From Bacteroidales bacterium (GTDB taxonomy: Bacteria; Bacteroidota; Bacteroidia; Bacteroidales; VadinHA17), in assembly GCA_003141415.1 (NCBI GenBank), contig PLLX01000275.1, positions 1 through 46,678 on the forward strand: a stretch of DNA of 46,678 bases, written 5' to 3'. Position numbers and translations under genes: made by a program. Shown one piece after another: positions 26,388 to 34,454 of the stretch. The notes under the pieces were generated by a model that saw nothing but the letters and a program-made list of their open reading frames with translations, was not told the origin of the DNA and made no database searches. Within the stretch, counting starts at the first letter, position 1, and the number at the start of each line of letters is the position of its first letter.

Positions 26388-27515
26388 CTAACTGGGAATG
26401 TCAATCCATTTACGGGATTTCGAGGACTCCATAACGGCATCAAGCGCCAATTGACACTTATAGCCATCGGAAAAGTCGGGAGTAATTTTCAAGTTACCGG
26501 CAATAGCCAACAGAAAATCGCCAATCTCATGAATAAAAGTATGCTCCCAACCTATTACATGGCCGGATGGCCACCATTTATTAATGTATGGATGCTCGTT
26601 CTCCGTCACTAGAATATTTCTGAAACCCTGCTCTGAAGACTGATCATCCCTGGAATAATATTCCAGCTCATTTAATCGTTCAAGGTTGAAAATCAGACTC
26701 CCTTTGCTTCCAAATATCTCAAGTCTTAGAAAATTTTTTCTGCCTGTCGCAAAGCGGGTTGCAATAAAATTTCCGGATGCCCCGTTTGTAAACCGGGCAA
26801 GAAAAGAGGTTGAATCATCGGCAGTTACTTTTCCTGTTCTGTCAGTTCCAGGTATTTTCCTTTTGTCGATAAATACTTTCCCCTCGCCGCAAACCGAGTC
26901 AATTTCTCCTACCAGGAACCTGGCCAGATCAACAGTGTGGGCATTCATATCGCCATGAGCTCCCGATCCGCCTATTTTAACATCGTGGCGCCAAACCCAT
27001 GGAAAGTCCGGATCAACCAACCAATCCTGATAATAAACGGCATTAAAATGATAAATCTTACCTAATTTCCCTTCCGATATTATTTTTTTTGCCAGGCCTA
27101 TTGCAGGTAGTCTCCTGTAGTTAAATCCTATCATATTTTTGACTCCGGCCTGATCGGCAGCATTCATCATCTGCATGGCCTCTCCGGCATTCATCGCTGC
27201 CGGTTTTTCGCAAATCACATGTTTCCCTGATTGTACAGCCGCGACCGCGATGGGCATATGTGTATTATTAGGAGTACAAATGTCAATAATATCAATATCC
27301 GTGCTGTGAACCAAAGTTTCCCATGAGGTTTCAAATGACAACCATCCCAGCTTTTGTGAAAAATCTTTCTCAGAGGCAGGATTGATGTCACAGGCAGCTT
27401 TCATCACCGGTTTAAAAGGAAGGTCATAAAATTGCGCCACATCATACCATGCATTGGAATGAGCCCTGCCCATAAACTGAGCACCAACAATTCCTATATT
27501 TATTTCTTTTTTCAT
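26388..27515 (-). CDS. Gfo/Idh/MocA family NAD(P)-dependent oxidoreductase
   Basis: A 375-residue intact member of the Gfo/Idh/MocA family. The Rossmann start is IGIVGAQFMGRAHSNAW (residues 7-23), IDICTPNNTHMPIA lies near 77-90, and the catalytic lysine motif is CEKPAAM (about 100-106). The substrate side carries the metal-free GAHGDMNAHTVDLARF histidines near 185-200, as in inositol and sugar dehydrogenases. It oxidises or reduces a sugar hydroxyl, commonly at C2 or C3. It is the last gene of the long catabolic operon, 35 bases after the FucI-like gene. Its 3' end is duplicated at 22695-22789. Confidence 0.88.
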   Translation of the reverse strand: MKKEINIGIVGAQFMGRAHSNAWYDVAQFYDLPFKPVMKAACDINPASEKDFSQKLGWLSFETSWETLVHSTDIDIIDICTPNNTHMPIAVAAVQSGKHVICEKPAAMNAGEAMQMMNAADQAGVKNMIGFNYRRLPAIGLAKKIISEGKLGKIYHFNAVYYQDWLVDPDFPWVWRHDVKIGGSGAHGDMNAHTVDLARFLVGEIDSVCGEGKVFIDKRKIPGTDRTGKVTADDSTSFLARFTNGASGNFIATRFATGRKNFLRLEIFGSKGSLIFNLERLNELEYYSRDDQSSEQGFRNILVTENEHPYINKWWPSGHVIGWEHTFIHEIGDFLLAIAGNLKITPDFSDGYKCQLALDAVMESSKSRKWIDIPS

Positions 27516-27550
27516 CTCAAACCCTTATTTTAAAATTGATAATTGCAATT

Positions 27551-28873
27551 TTAAATAGTCTCAAGCTCGTAATCAAAAATGCCAGCAATTAATTTCAGGG
27601 CAGCTTTCTGGTGGCCTTCCATTACAACATAATGGTGTGATACAACTTTATCAACAAAGTTCTGCCCGTCTTTTACTTTTATTATACCTCCATTTAAACA
27701 ATCGGAATTTTCGTATTGAATATAGCCAGTTAACTCGGCCTCCGACAGCGATATTTTTTTCAGGTAAGGCTGGAATTTAACTAAAGTGATTGGACCTGTT
27801 GGCATGGTTGCATCAAGAACATGAGCATTTTCATCAACCATGGCGAGAACTCTTTTACGTAAATTCCACTTATCTGAAAAAACTTCGGGCAACAAACCAA
27901 AATAACCGCAGTGTGCAGCCAGGATATGGTTGTCGGGCTCATCCACTTCAGGGAAATATGGTATACGTTCGTGCGCTAAAGCTGCCTGCTTCATAATAAA
28001 CGGGTATAAGTTCGTCATGAAAAATGGAACCTGTAAAACTTTATCTGCAAGTATTTCGGTGAGCATAGTCATTGTATCTGCCTCGCAACCCCAAACCAGT
28101 TTTTCTTCCTGGTAAAGTAAATTCCATGCAAGACAAGGTGTTGTATCGCAACTTCCCGATTCATTCAGGCAGTTTAAGCCCATGGCCAGTATATTATCAT
28201 CTTTTTTATATTCCTTTTTTAGCTCCATATATAATTTTATTGCGCTTAATAAAGGTTTACCGGAGATACTTTTATGTTTCGATGTCCAATTATCGATAAC
28301 TTGTAGCGCTTCATTGTCAGGAATATGACTTGCTTTTTTTGCCAGCTCTTTAAAACTGCGTTTTTCAATTTCTATTCCATATTTCTCGAACATCTTTTGG
28401 GATGATTCCTTTTCGAGCCAGTAAAATCGTTTAAAAATATCAGATTGCTTCCCTGTCGGTCCTGCAGGATCGTCCTGATAGACTACGAATTTACTTTTGG
28501 TTAATAACCTACGAACCAAAAGCGCCCTGCAGGCTAATTTAGTATCTTCGAGACTTGGCGGACAAATAGTTTGAATACCATTCAGCTTTAAATAATACAC
28601 CACTTCCCAGTCCCACATATTTACTGTACCAAATTGAGATGTAATAACCATGATAGGCAGGGAAACAGCTTTTAATTCTTCAATTTTATTGTATGCTTCT
28701 CCAAGCATTTGAGGGAAAATAACTGCATCGGCATCAGGTAAGGTTGCGCCAAGAGCATGCGGCTCCATAAATTCAGCATCATCTTTTAATAAACCTTTTA
28801 ATATACTTAAATGTTTATCAAAATTCTCGTCACGTCCAGGATCAAAATAAACTGGTATTAATGTTATTTTCAT
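27551..28873 (-). CDS. L-fucose/L-arabinose isomerase-like protein II
   Basis: A 440-residue protein of the FucI/AraA-like superfamily, distinct from the copy at 17-19 kb. The C-terminal half has NCLNESGSCDTTPC, WGCEADTMTMLTE near 255-267 (putative metal Glu and Asp), ILAAHCGYFG near 318-327, and SHHYVVMEGH near 412-421. The N-terminal half has segments of the sugar-binding Rossmann-like domain. It would convert an aldose to a ketose before the PfkB kinase encoded 17 bases upstream. Specificity cannot be deduced; the unusual cysteine-rich stretch near 235-245 is a possible distinguishing feature. Confidence 0.7.
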   Translation of the reverse strand: MKITLIPVYFDPGRDENFDKHLSILKGLLKDDAEFMEPHALGATLPDADAVIFPQMLGEAYNKIEELKAVSLPIMVITSQFGTVNMWDWEVVYYLKLNGIQTICPPSLEDTKLACRALLVRRLLTKSKFVVYQDDPAGPTGKQSDIFKRFYWLEKESSQKMFEKYGIEIEKRSFKELAKKASHIPDNEALQVIDNWTSKHKSISGKPLLSAIKLYMELKKEYKKDDNILAMGLNCLNESGSCDTTPCLAWNLLYQEEKLVWGCEADTMTMLTEILADKVLQVPFFMTNLYPFIMKQAALAHERIPYFPEVDEPDNHILAAHCGYFGLLPEVFSDKWNLRKRVLAMVDENAHVLDATMPTGPITLVKFQPYLKKISLSEAELTGYIQYENSDCLNGGIIKVKDGQNFVDKVVSHHYVVMEGHQKAALKLIAGIFDYELETI

Positions 28874-28890
28874 AGTCTTACTTCATTAAG

Positions 28891-29850
28891 TTAAAGATAA
28901 AATAGATTTATATAATTACTGAAATTCTGATCAAAAATTCTATTATTTTCAAGTGCAATATTGTTTAATTCGTCCTGAGCAATTTTTTGAGTTGCCCCCT
29001 TTTTAGTAGCAACCAATGCTCCCAGCTGATTTCCTGATTCACCTGCCTCTCTTAGCGATTTCCCCCGAAGCAAAGAGTTGACAAACGCTGCTGAGAAAGC
29101 ATCGCCGGCTCCCAGAGGATCAGTAAGGTTTACCTTAAACCCGGGAGTGTAAACCACTTCCCCCCTTACTGATACAGCTAAAGAACCACGTTCCTCAAGA
29201 GTGATTACGCAATATTGAAGTCGATACGAATTTATCAGTTCCGTGCAAATTTCTACCAGTCCTTTTTTATTTAACTGTAGTAAATTGTTTAACTTATTTG
29301 CTTCCTGCTCGTTCAGTTTTAATATATCGGTAGTTTTGAGTGATGAAATTATATTTTCAATTGAATAGCATTCTTTACGGAGATTTAAATCATATAACCG
29401 GTATTTACCCTTAAAGTGTTGCAATAGGTTTTGAAGTGTCTGCTTTGAAACTGAATTACGTTGCGCTAATGTTCCGAAACAAATACAATCAACTTGTGAA
29501 ATAAGTCTTTCCAGCTTTTCATTGAATGTTACAAAGTCATATGCAACACCTTTAATTATTTCGTAATCGGGATTTTTGAATTCATCAAAAAAGACATTTA
29601 CCGTCCCAGTTGGATATTCAGGATTTATTTGAATATATCGATCAGAAATCTGCAATGCAGAAATGGCTTTAAGCGCTTTTTCTCCAAGGAAGTCCTTCCC
29701 AACTGCACTTATCATTACACCTTCATTGTCAAGAGAGTTTATCCGATAAGTAAAATTAAAGGGGGCTCCTCCCAAAACTGAAGCATCCGGTAAAAGATCC
29801 CATAGTACCTCGCCAAAAGCTGCTATTTTAAATTTCCTGCCCGTATTCAT
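28891..29850 (-). CDS. PfkB family carbohydrate kinase
   Basis: A ribokinase-fold kinase of 319 residues from the ATG at 29850, chosen because GAGG lies five bases before it. A longer start at 29877 would overlap the upstream transaldolase gene. Landmarks are FGEVLWDLLPDASVLGGAPFN near the N-terminus, typical of fructokinase-like enzymes, and DPLGAGDAFSAAF with catalytic D250. It probably phosphorylates the ketose from the adjacent FucI-like isomerase. The aldolases in this operon could then act on a ketose 1-phosphate or 6-phosphate; the sequence does not say which. Confidence 0.87.
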   Translation of the reverse strand: MNTGRKFKIAAFGEVLWDLLPDASVLGGAPFNFTYRINSLDNEGVMISAVGKDFLGEKALKAISALQISDRYIQINPEYPTGTVNVFFDEFKNPDYEIIKGVAYDFVTFNEKLERLISQVDCICFGTLAQRNSVSKQTLQNLLQHFKGKYRLYDLNLRKECYSIENIISSLKTTDILKLNEQEANKLNNLLQLNKKGLVEICTELINSYRLQYCVITLEERGSLAVSVRGEVVYTPGFKVNLTDPLGAGDAFSAAFVNSLLRGKSLREAGESGNQLGALVATKKGATQKIAQDELNNIALENNRIFDQNFSNYINLFYL

Positions 29851-29860
29851 TGATACCTCG

Positions 29861-30517
29861 TTATACAAGTCCGGCATTTTTCAGTTTATCCCATGCAATA
29901 TCAAACTCACTCAGTCCCTGATCGGTCTGAGGATGTTTAAACATATCAAAAAAGATATTTTCAGGTAATGAAACAATATCAATTCCTGCTTTCATACAAT
30001 CAATCACATTGGCTCTGTTTTTGATACTGGCTGCTAGTATTTCACCTTTAAAACCATAGTTTTGTTTAATTTTAACCGAATCGTTTATAAGCGCAACAAC
30101 ATCACCACCGATCTTATCGAGTCTGCTTATTACTATACTCACGAAAGCCGGTTTGGTTTTCAAAGCCAGTAAAACCTGATCGGCGGCAAATACCATGGTG
30201 ACATTCACCCTGATATTATTATCGCAAAGCATCCTGGATGCCTTTAAACCCTCGGGAGTCATGGGTACTTTTATGGCAATATTAGGCGCTAACCCTGCAA
30301 TAATCACAGCCTCTTTTACAATATCTTCTGCTTTTACAGCAACAGCTTCAGCGCTGACAGGTCCTTTTACAATTTTGCAAATCTCTGTTATAACATCATA
30401 AAATTTTTTGCCGGATTCCAGTATTTTACTTGGATTAGTCGTTATTCCATCCAAAAGCCCGGTATCATTTGCTCTTTTAATAGATTCAATGTCAGCAGTG
30501 TCTAAAAATATTTTCAT
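29861..30517 (-). CDS. Small transaldolase / fructose-6-phosphate aldolase-type (TalC/FSA)
   Basis: A 218-residue TIM-barrel of the short transaldolase family (TalC/FsaA). MKIFLDTADIESIKRA opens it and DGITTNPSKIL carries the conserved TTNP. The Schiff-base lysine is K83 in IAIKVPMTPEG, followed by VNVTMVFAADQ and SRLDKIGGD. Members either transfer dihydroxyacetone between sugar phosphates or cleave ketose phosphates to dihydroxyacetone and an aldehyde phosphate. The role also recalls the transaldolase step of some unusual hexose pathways. It lies one base after the HAD phosphatase gene and 10 bases before the PfkB start. The family is certain; transaldolase versus aldolase activity is not. 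Confidence 0.88.
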   Translation of the reverse strand: MKIFLDTADIESIKRANDTGLLDGITTNPSKILESGKKFYDVITEICKIVKGPVSAEAVAVKAEDIVKEAVIIAGLAPNIAIKVPMTPEGLKASRMLCDNNIRVNVTMVFAADQVLLALKTKPAFVSIVISRLDKIGGDVVALINDSVKIKQNYGFKGEILAASIKNRANVIDCMKAGIDIVSLPENIFFDMFKHPQTDQGLSEFDIAWDKLKNAGLV

Positions 30518-30518
30518 T

Positions 30519-31241
30519 TTACTTGTTTTTATTATTGATTAATAATATTAAGTCATCAATAGTAATTTGAATGTTGGGTTCATCTCCTAATTCATTTACC
30601 ATTATATCAGCTTCGGCAAAATCTTCATCAGCTGTATAATCGTTGGTTGTTATCAGGCAATTGAAATCGGCGGCTTTTGCGGCAATCAGACCATTACGAC
30701 TATCTTCAATAACCATACAGTTTTTTGGATTAATATTCAGCTTTTCAGAACATAAATTATAGATTTCAGGATCCGGTTTTTTTCTTGTGGCCATATCCCC
30801 TGCCAGAATAGCCTGAAAATTACCTGCAAGTTCTTTTCCCAGAAGAAGATCAACAATCAGGCGAACACTCTTTTCGTTGGAGGTTGAGCAAACTGCCAGC
30901 TTGATTTTTTTTGCCACGGCTTCTTTAATTATTCGTCTGATTCCGGGTCGCAGGGGTAAGGTACCAGCCTCAATCAATTGGATAAAAAACTGCGTTTTCC
31001 GTTTGTGCAAATCAAAGATAAGCTGTTCCCGATCATCAAACTGAGCAGGCCATCCTTTCTCGTTGAAATAATACTTCATCCGTTCTTTGCCTCCTGCCAC
31101 TTTCAGAAGTTTTTTATACTCCTCAATGCTCCATTCTGCGGCAATTTTCCTGTCAGCAAAAGCGATATTAAAAGCAACCCGATGCCCGTCACGTTCCGTA
31201 TCAACTAATACCCCGTCACAATCAAAGATCAGCGCCTCCAT
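30519..31241 (-). CDS. HAD phosphatase, CbbY-like
   Basis: A 240-residue HAD hydrolase. The nucleophile motif is FDCDGVLVDTERDGH (D7, D9), motif II is VCSTSNEKS, and motif III/IV is KKPDPEIYNL with VIEDSRNG. TERDGHRVAFNIAF plus KVAGGKERM are the signature of the CbbY branch, whose best-known member dephosphorylates xylulose-1,5-bisphosphate in Calvin-cycle organisms; no RuBisCO is present here. In this operon it may remove phosphate from a ketose bisphosphate or sugar phosphate by-product, or clear a dead-end inhibitor. beta-Phosphoglucomutase-like mutase activity is an alternative. Confidence 0.82.
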   Translation of the reverse strand: MEALIFDCDGVLVDTERDGHRVAFNIAFADRKIAAEWSIEEYKKLLKVAGGKERMKYYFNEKGWPAQFDDREQLIFDLHKRKTQFFIQLIEAGTLPLRPGIRRIIKEAVAKKIKLAVCSTSNEKSVRLIVDLLLGKELAGNFQAILAGDMATRKKPDPEIYNLCSEKLNINPKNCMVIEDSRNGLIAAKAADFNCLITTNDYTADEDFAEADIMVNELGDEPNIQITIDDLILLINNKNK

Positions 31242-31260
31242 TCTGTTTTTCCCTTATTTA

Positions 31261-32556
31261 TTAATTTGAAAAATTTTCAATAATTTCTTTTAAGCAGCTT
31301 AAAAATTCAGATGCTTTTGCTCCGTCAACTGCCCTGTGGTCGCAGGCCAACCCTAAGGTAAGACTATCGATAATTATAATTTCGCCACCTCTTGGCACTA
31401 CCTTTTTTTCGACAGCACCTACACTCAAAATAGCACATTCCGGGGGATTAATAATCGGTAAGAACCTGCTTATTCCATACATTCCAAGGTTACTTACAGT
31501 AAAAGTTCCGGGTTTGCCAATTCGGATTATTCCCTGTCGGGCATCCTCAGTATTTCTCCGCGATTGGTTATTGATTTCAATCAGATTTAACCTGTCGGTA
31601 TCCGGAATAACAGGAACCAGCAACCCGGTTGGTGTTGATACAGCTACTCCTATGTTTATTTCCGGCTTAAGAAGTATCTTTTCATCATCAACCCACGAAT
31701 TCATTTCCGGAAATTTTTTTAACGCCTCTGCCGTTGATTTAATAATGATATCGTTTACAGAGATTTTGATTCCGAGATTTGTGTTCGATATTTTTCTCCA
31801 TTTTAAAGTGTTTGTAACATCAACATCAGAGAAAATATAATAATGTGGAATAGTTAGTTTGCTGAAACTCAGCCGTTCAGCAGTGCGTTTTTTTGTTTTA
31901 TTAAAAAGGACTACCTGATCTCCGGGGGTTTCTTTTAATATGGCAGATTTAACAGGGCTGATAGATGAAACAACATCTTTCTTCATTACCCGCCCACCAT
32001 ATCCGGTTCCTTGCATTGAACCGGAATTAGTTCCGGTTTCTTCAACAATTTTTTTTGCGACAGGAGTAATCATTTTTAATGATTTATTCTGTTCAAAATA
32101 AGCTATCACATCATTTTTGACAATCCGGCTGTTTGGTCCGGAGCCTTTTATTTCTGAAAGTTCCAGATTTCTTTCTCTGGCTATTCTTCTAGCTGAAGGA
32201 CTTGAAAAAAGACCTTCAGGGTTAGTTTCCCCCTTCCTGACTGAAGAAATTTCATCTTTTTTTTCATTTTCTTCCTCATTTGCTGAAATTTTTTCATCTT
32301 TGTAATGAACCCATTCATCTATTTGACCGATGTAAGCAATTGGTTTAAAAACCACTGCTTCATCGCCTTCTTTAAACAACAATTGCAGAACAATTCCCGC
32401 TTCAGATGCTTCGACCTCAAAACTGGCTTTATCAGATTCAACTGTTGCCAAGATATCGCCTTCTTTAACTTCATCGCCTTCTTTGACATGCCATTCGGTG
32501 ATTCTTGCAAGTTCAATGTCCTGACCTACCTGAGGCATATTTATTGCTTTGCTCAT
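31261..32556 (-). CDS. Dihydrolipoyl acyltransferase (E2) of a 2-oxoacid/acetoin-type dehydrogenase
   Basis: A 431-residue E2 subunit. The N-terminal lipoyl domain (1-77) has the lipoylation lysine K43 in ESDKASFE. Two peripheral-subunit-binding-like motifs follow, SPSARRIARE (about 120-150) and ITPVAKKIVEE (about 160-197). The catalytic domain (about 210-431) ends with the DHRAVDG motif, H407 and D411. It passes an acyl group from lipoamide to CoA. Unusually, the E1 genes are separated from it by an aldolase gene, and no E3 gene is present, so a household lipoamide dehydrogenase must be used. The acyl substrate is unknown. Confidence 0.9.
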   Translation of the reverse strand: MSKAINMPQVGQDIELARITEWHVKEGDEVKEGDILATVESDKASFEVEASEAGIVLQLLFKEGDEAVVFKPIAYIGQIDEWVHYKDEKISANEEENEKKDEISSVRKGETNPEGLFSSPSARRIARERNLELSEIKGSGPNSRIVKNDVIAYFEQNKSLKMITPVAKKIVEETGTNSGSMQGTGYGGRVMKKDVVSSISPVKSAILKETPGDQVVLFNKTKKRTAERLSFSKLTIPHYYIFSDVDVTNTLKWRKISNTNLGIKISVNDIIIKSTAEALKKFPEMNSWVDDEKILLKPEINIGVAVSTPTGLLVPVIPDTDRLNLIEINNQSRRNTEDARQGIIRIGKPGTFTVSNLGMYGISRFLPIINPPECAILSVGAVEKKVVPRGGEIIIIDSLTLGLACDHRAVDGAKASEFLSCLKEIIENFSN

Positions 32557-32568
32557 ATTCTCATCCTT

Positions 32569-33423
32569 TTATACTTTTTGATTACTACCAAATAACATAA
32601 TATTTTCTGCAACAGCTTGTTTTAAGGCATTATATTGTGCTTTCAGAATAGTGAGCGGGTTGTATTCTGTTGGTTTGGATTTATAATAATTCAGAAATCC
32701 ATCTATAAATGCATATTTCAGCTGGGTTGAAATATTGATTTTAGAGCACCCCAATGCGATACATTTTTTAAAAACATCTTCTGATAAACCTGTTCCACCA
32801 TGAAGGGCAAGAGGAGTATCAGATAAAAGGCTGATTTCTTTTAACCGATCGAAAGCTATTTTAGGTTCTCCCTTGTAAAGACCATGAGCTGTTCCTATGG
32901 CCGGGGCAAAGCAATCAACTTTTACTTTTTCAAGGAATATTTTTGACTGTTCCACGCCGGCCAGATGAGCGTTTTCTTCATTTATCGAAATATCTTCCTC
33001 AATACCTCCAATTTCCCCAAGTTCCGCTTCAACACTAATTCCGTGAAACTTAGCCATTTTCACGACCTGTTGGCTGAGGGCTATATTTTCCTCCAGAGGC
33101 CTGGAAGAAGCATCAATCATTACAGATGACCAGCCAGCATCGATGCAATTCTTAATTATACTGAGATCTTTGCAATGATCCAGATGAATTGCAACAGGTA
33201 CATTAGCGTCTTCGGCAAGCTCTTTTATCCAACTCACTATTGGTTTAAATCCCCAGAACAGAACTGTTTTTTCAGAGGTTTGCACAATAACAGGAGCCTG
33301 TAACTCCCGGGCGGTTTCAACTACAACTCTCATCGAGTTATAATCCAATATATTAAAAGCGCCTACGGCATATTTGCCTTCTCGGGCTTTTATTAACATT
33401 TCAGTAATACTAACCAAAGACAT
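32569..33423 (-). CDS. Class II ketose-bisphosphate aldolase (GatY/KbaY-like)
   Basis: A 284-residue zinc aldolase. Motifs: HLDHC at 80-84 (catalytic D82, zinc H83), EAELGEIGGIEE near 135-146, GTAHG and LHGGTGL (zinc histidines), KINIST for phosphate binding. It is shorter than the paralogue at 13.6 kb and closer to tagatose-bisphosphate aldolase size. It would split a ketose phosphate to glycerone phosphate plus an aldehyde. It lies between the E1 beta and E2 genes, an arrangement I would not expect for an unrelated enzyme, so its product may feed the dehydrogenase. Confidence 0.9.
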   Translation of the reverse strand: MSLVSITEMLIKAREGKYAVGAFNILDYNSMRVVVETARELQAPVIVQTSEKTVLFWGFKPIVSWIKELAEDANVPVAIHLDHCKDLSIIKNCIDAGWSSVMIDASSRPLEENIALSQQVVKMAKFHGISVEAELGEIGGIEEDISINEENAHLAGVEQSKIFLEKVKVDCFAPAIGTAHGLYKGEPKIAFDRLKEISLLSDTPLALHGGTGLSEDVFKKCIALGCSKINISTQLKYAFIDGFLNYYKSKPTEYNPLTILKAQYNALKQAVAENIMLFGSNQKV

Positions 33424-33449
33424 ATCTTTTCTCTTATTTAAGTTACCCT

Positions 33450-34454
33450 TTATTTATTGTACACGGCTTCCTTCGAGGCCCTGACAATATCATCCGTCTG
33501 TGGAATTACCAATTTTTCAAGATTCAGATTAAAAGGGCAGGGGACATTTAATCCACCCAATATTTTAACCGGAGAATCCAGGTAATCAAAGGCTTCTTCC
33601 TGTATGATGGATGAAATGTCCGAACCCACACCCCCTCTTCGAACTGCTTCCTGGACTATTAGCACATGTTCGGTTTTTTTCACCGAATTGATAATGGTCA
33701 TTTTATCAAGGGGCACCAATGATCTGAGATCGACTATTTCAGCGCTAATACCTTCACCATCAAGAATTTTAACTGCTTCCATTACTTTTGGGACCATACC
33801 CGACCAGGCAATAATTGTCAGATCGCTTCCATCTTTCTTGATATCAGCCTTCCCCAATGGAATAATATATTCTTCTTCAGGAACTTCACCCTTATTCATA
33901 TATAATAACTTATGTTCTATAAAGATTACGGGATCATCGCAACGGATTGCTGCTTTCAGTAATCCTTTTGCATCATATGGTGTGGAAGGCATGACCAGCT
34001 TTAATCCAGGGATATGATAAAAGAGGGCTTCAAGACTTTGTGAGTGCTGCGCGGCCAATCCATTTCCAACACCGCCTTGTGTACGAAGAACCAAGGGCAC
34101 TCTGGCAGTATTTCCTGACATAAAGCGAAACTTAGCGGCCTGATTGACAATTTGATCTAAAATTAGCATGGTGAAATCGATAAAAAGTATTTCCACTACC
34201 GGGCGCATTCCGGTCAGGGCAGCTCCAATACCGGCGCCTGTAAAGCCATTTTCTGACAGGGGAGTATCAAAAACCCTCTTTCCACCAAATTGTTCAAGTA
34301 AACCGACTGTTACTTTATATGAACCTCCGCGTTCAGCAATACCTTCACCCATAATAAAAACCTTATCGTCTCGGGCCATTTCTTCTTTAAGCGCTTCATT
34401 TAAAGCATCACGATACATTATTTCGCGTTTCTCAATCAATATGTTTGTATCCAT
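33450..34454 (-). CDS. Thiamine-diphosphate dehydrogenase E1 beta subunit
   Basis: A 334-residue transketolase-type pyrimidine-binding plus C-terminal domain protein of the E1 beta family. MYRDALNEALKEEMARDDKVFIMGEGIAERGG, then DTPLSENGFTGAGIGAAL and EILFIDFTMLILDQIVNQAAKFRFMSG, match PDH/acetoin dehydrogenase beta subunits. GGVGNGLAAQHSQSLEA keeps the channel region. The C-terminal domain begins near residue 210 with DLTIIAWSGM. Its start abuts the stop of E1 alpha. It forms an alpha2beta2 heterotetramer with the product of that gene. Presence of a dedicated E2 in the operon argues against a split transketolase. Confidence 0.9.
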   Translation of the reverse strand: MDTNILIEKREIMYRDALNEALKEEMARDDKVFIMGEGIAERGGSYKVTVGLLEQFGGKRVFDTPLSENGFTGAGIGAALTGMRPVVEILFIDFTMLILDQIVNQAAKFRFMSGNTARVPLVLRTQGGVGNGLAAQHSQSLEALFYHIPGLKLVMPSTPYDAKGLLKAAIRCDDPVIFIEHKLLYMNKGEVPEEEYIIPLGKADIKKDGSDLTIIAWSGMVPKVMEAVKILDGEGISAEIVDLRSLVPLDKMTIINSVKKTEHVLIVQEAVRRGGVGSDISSIIQEEAFDYLDSPVKILGGLNVPCPFNLNLEKLVIPQTDDIVRASKEAVYNK

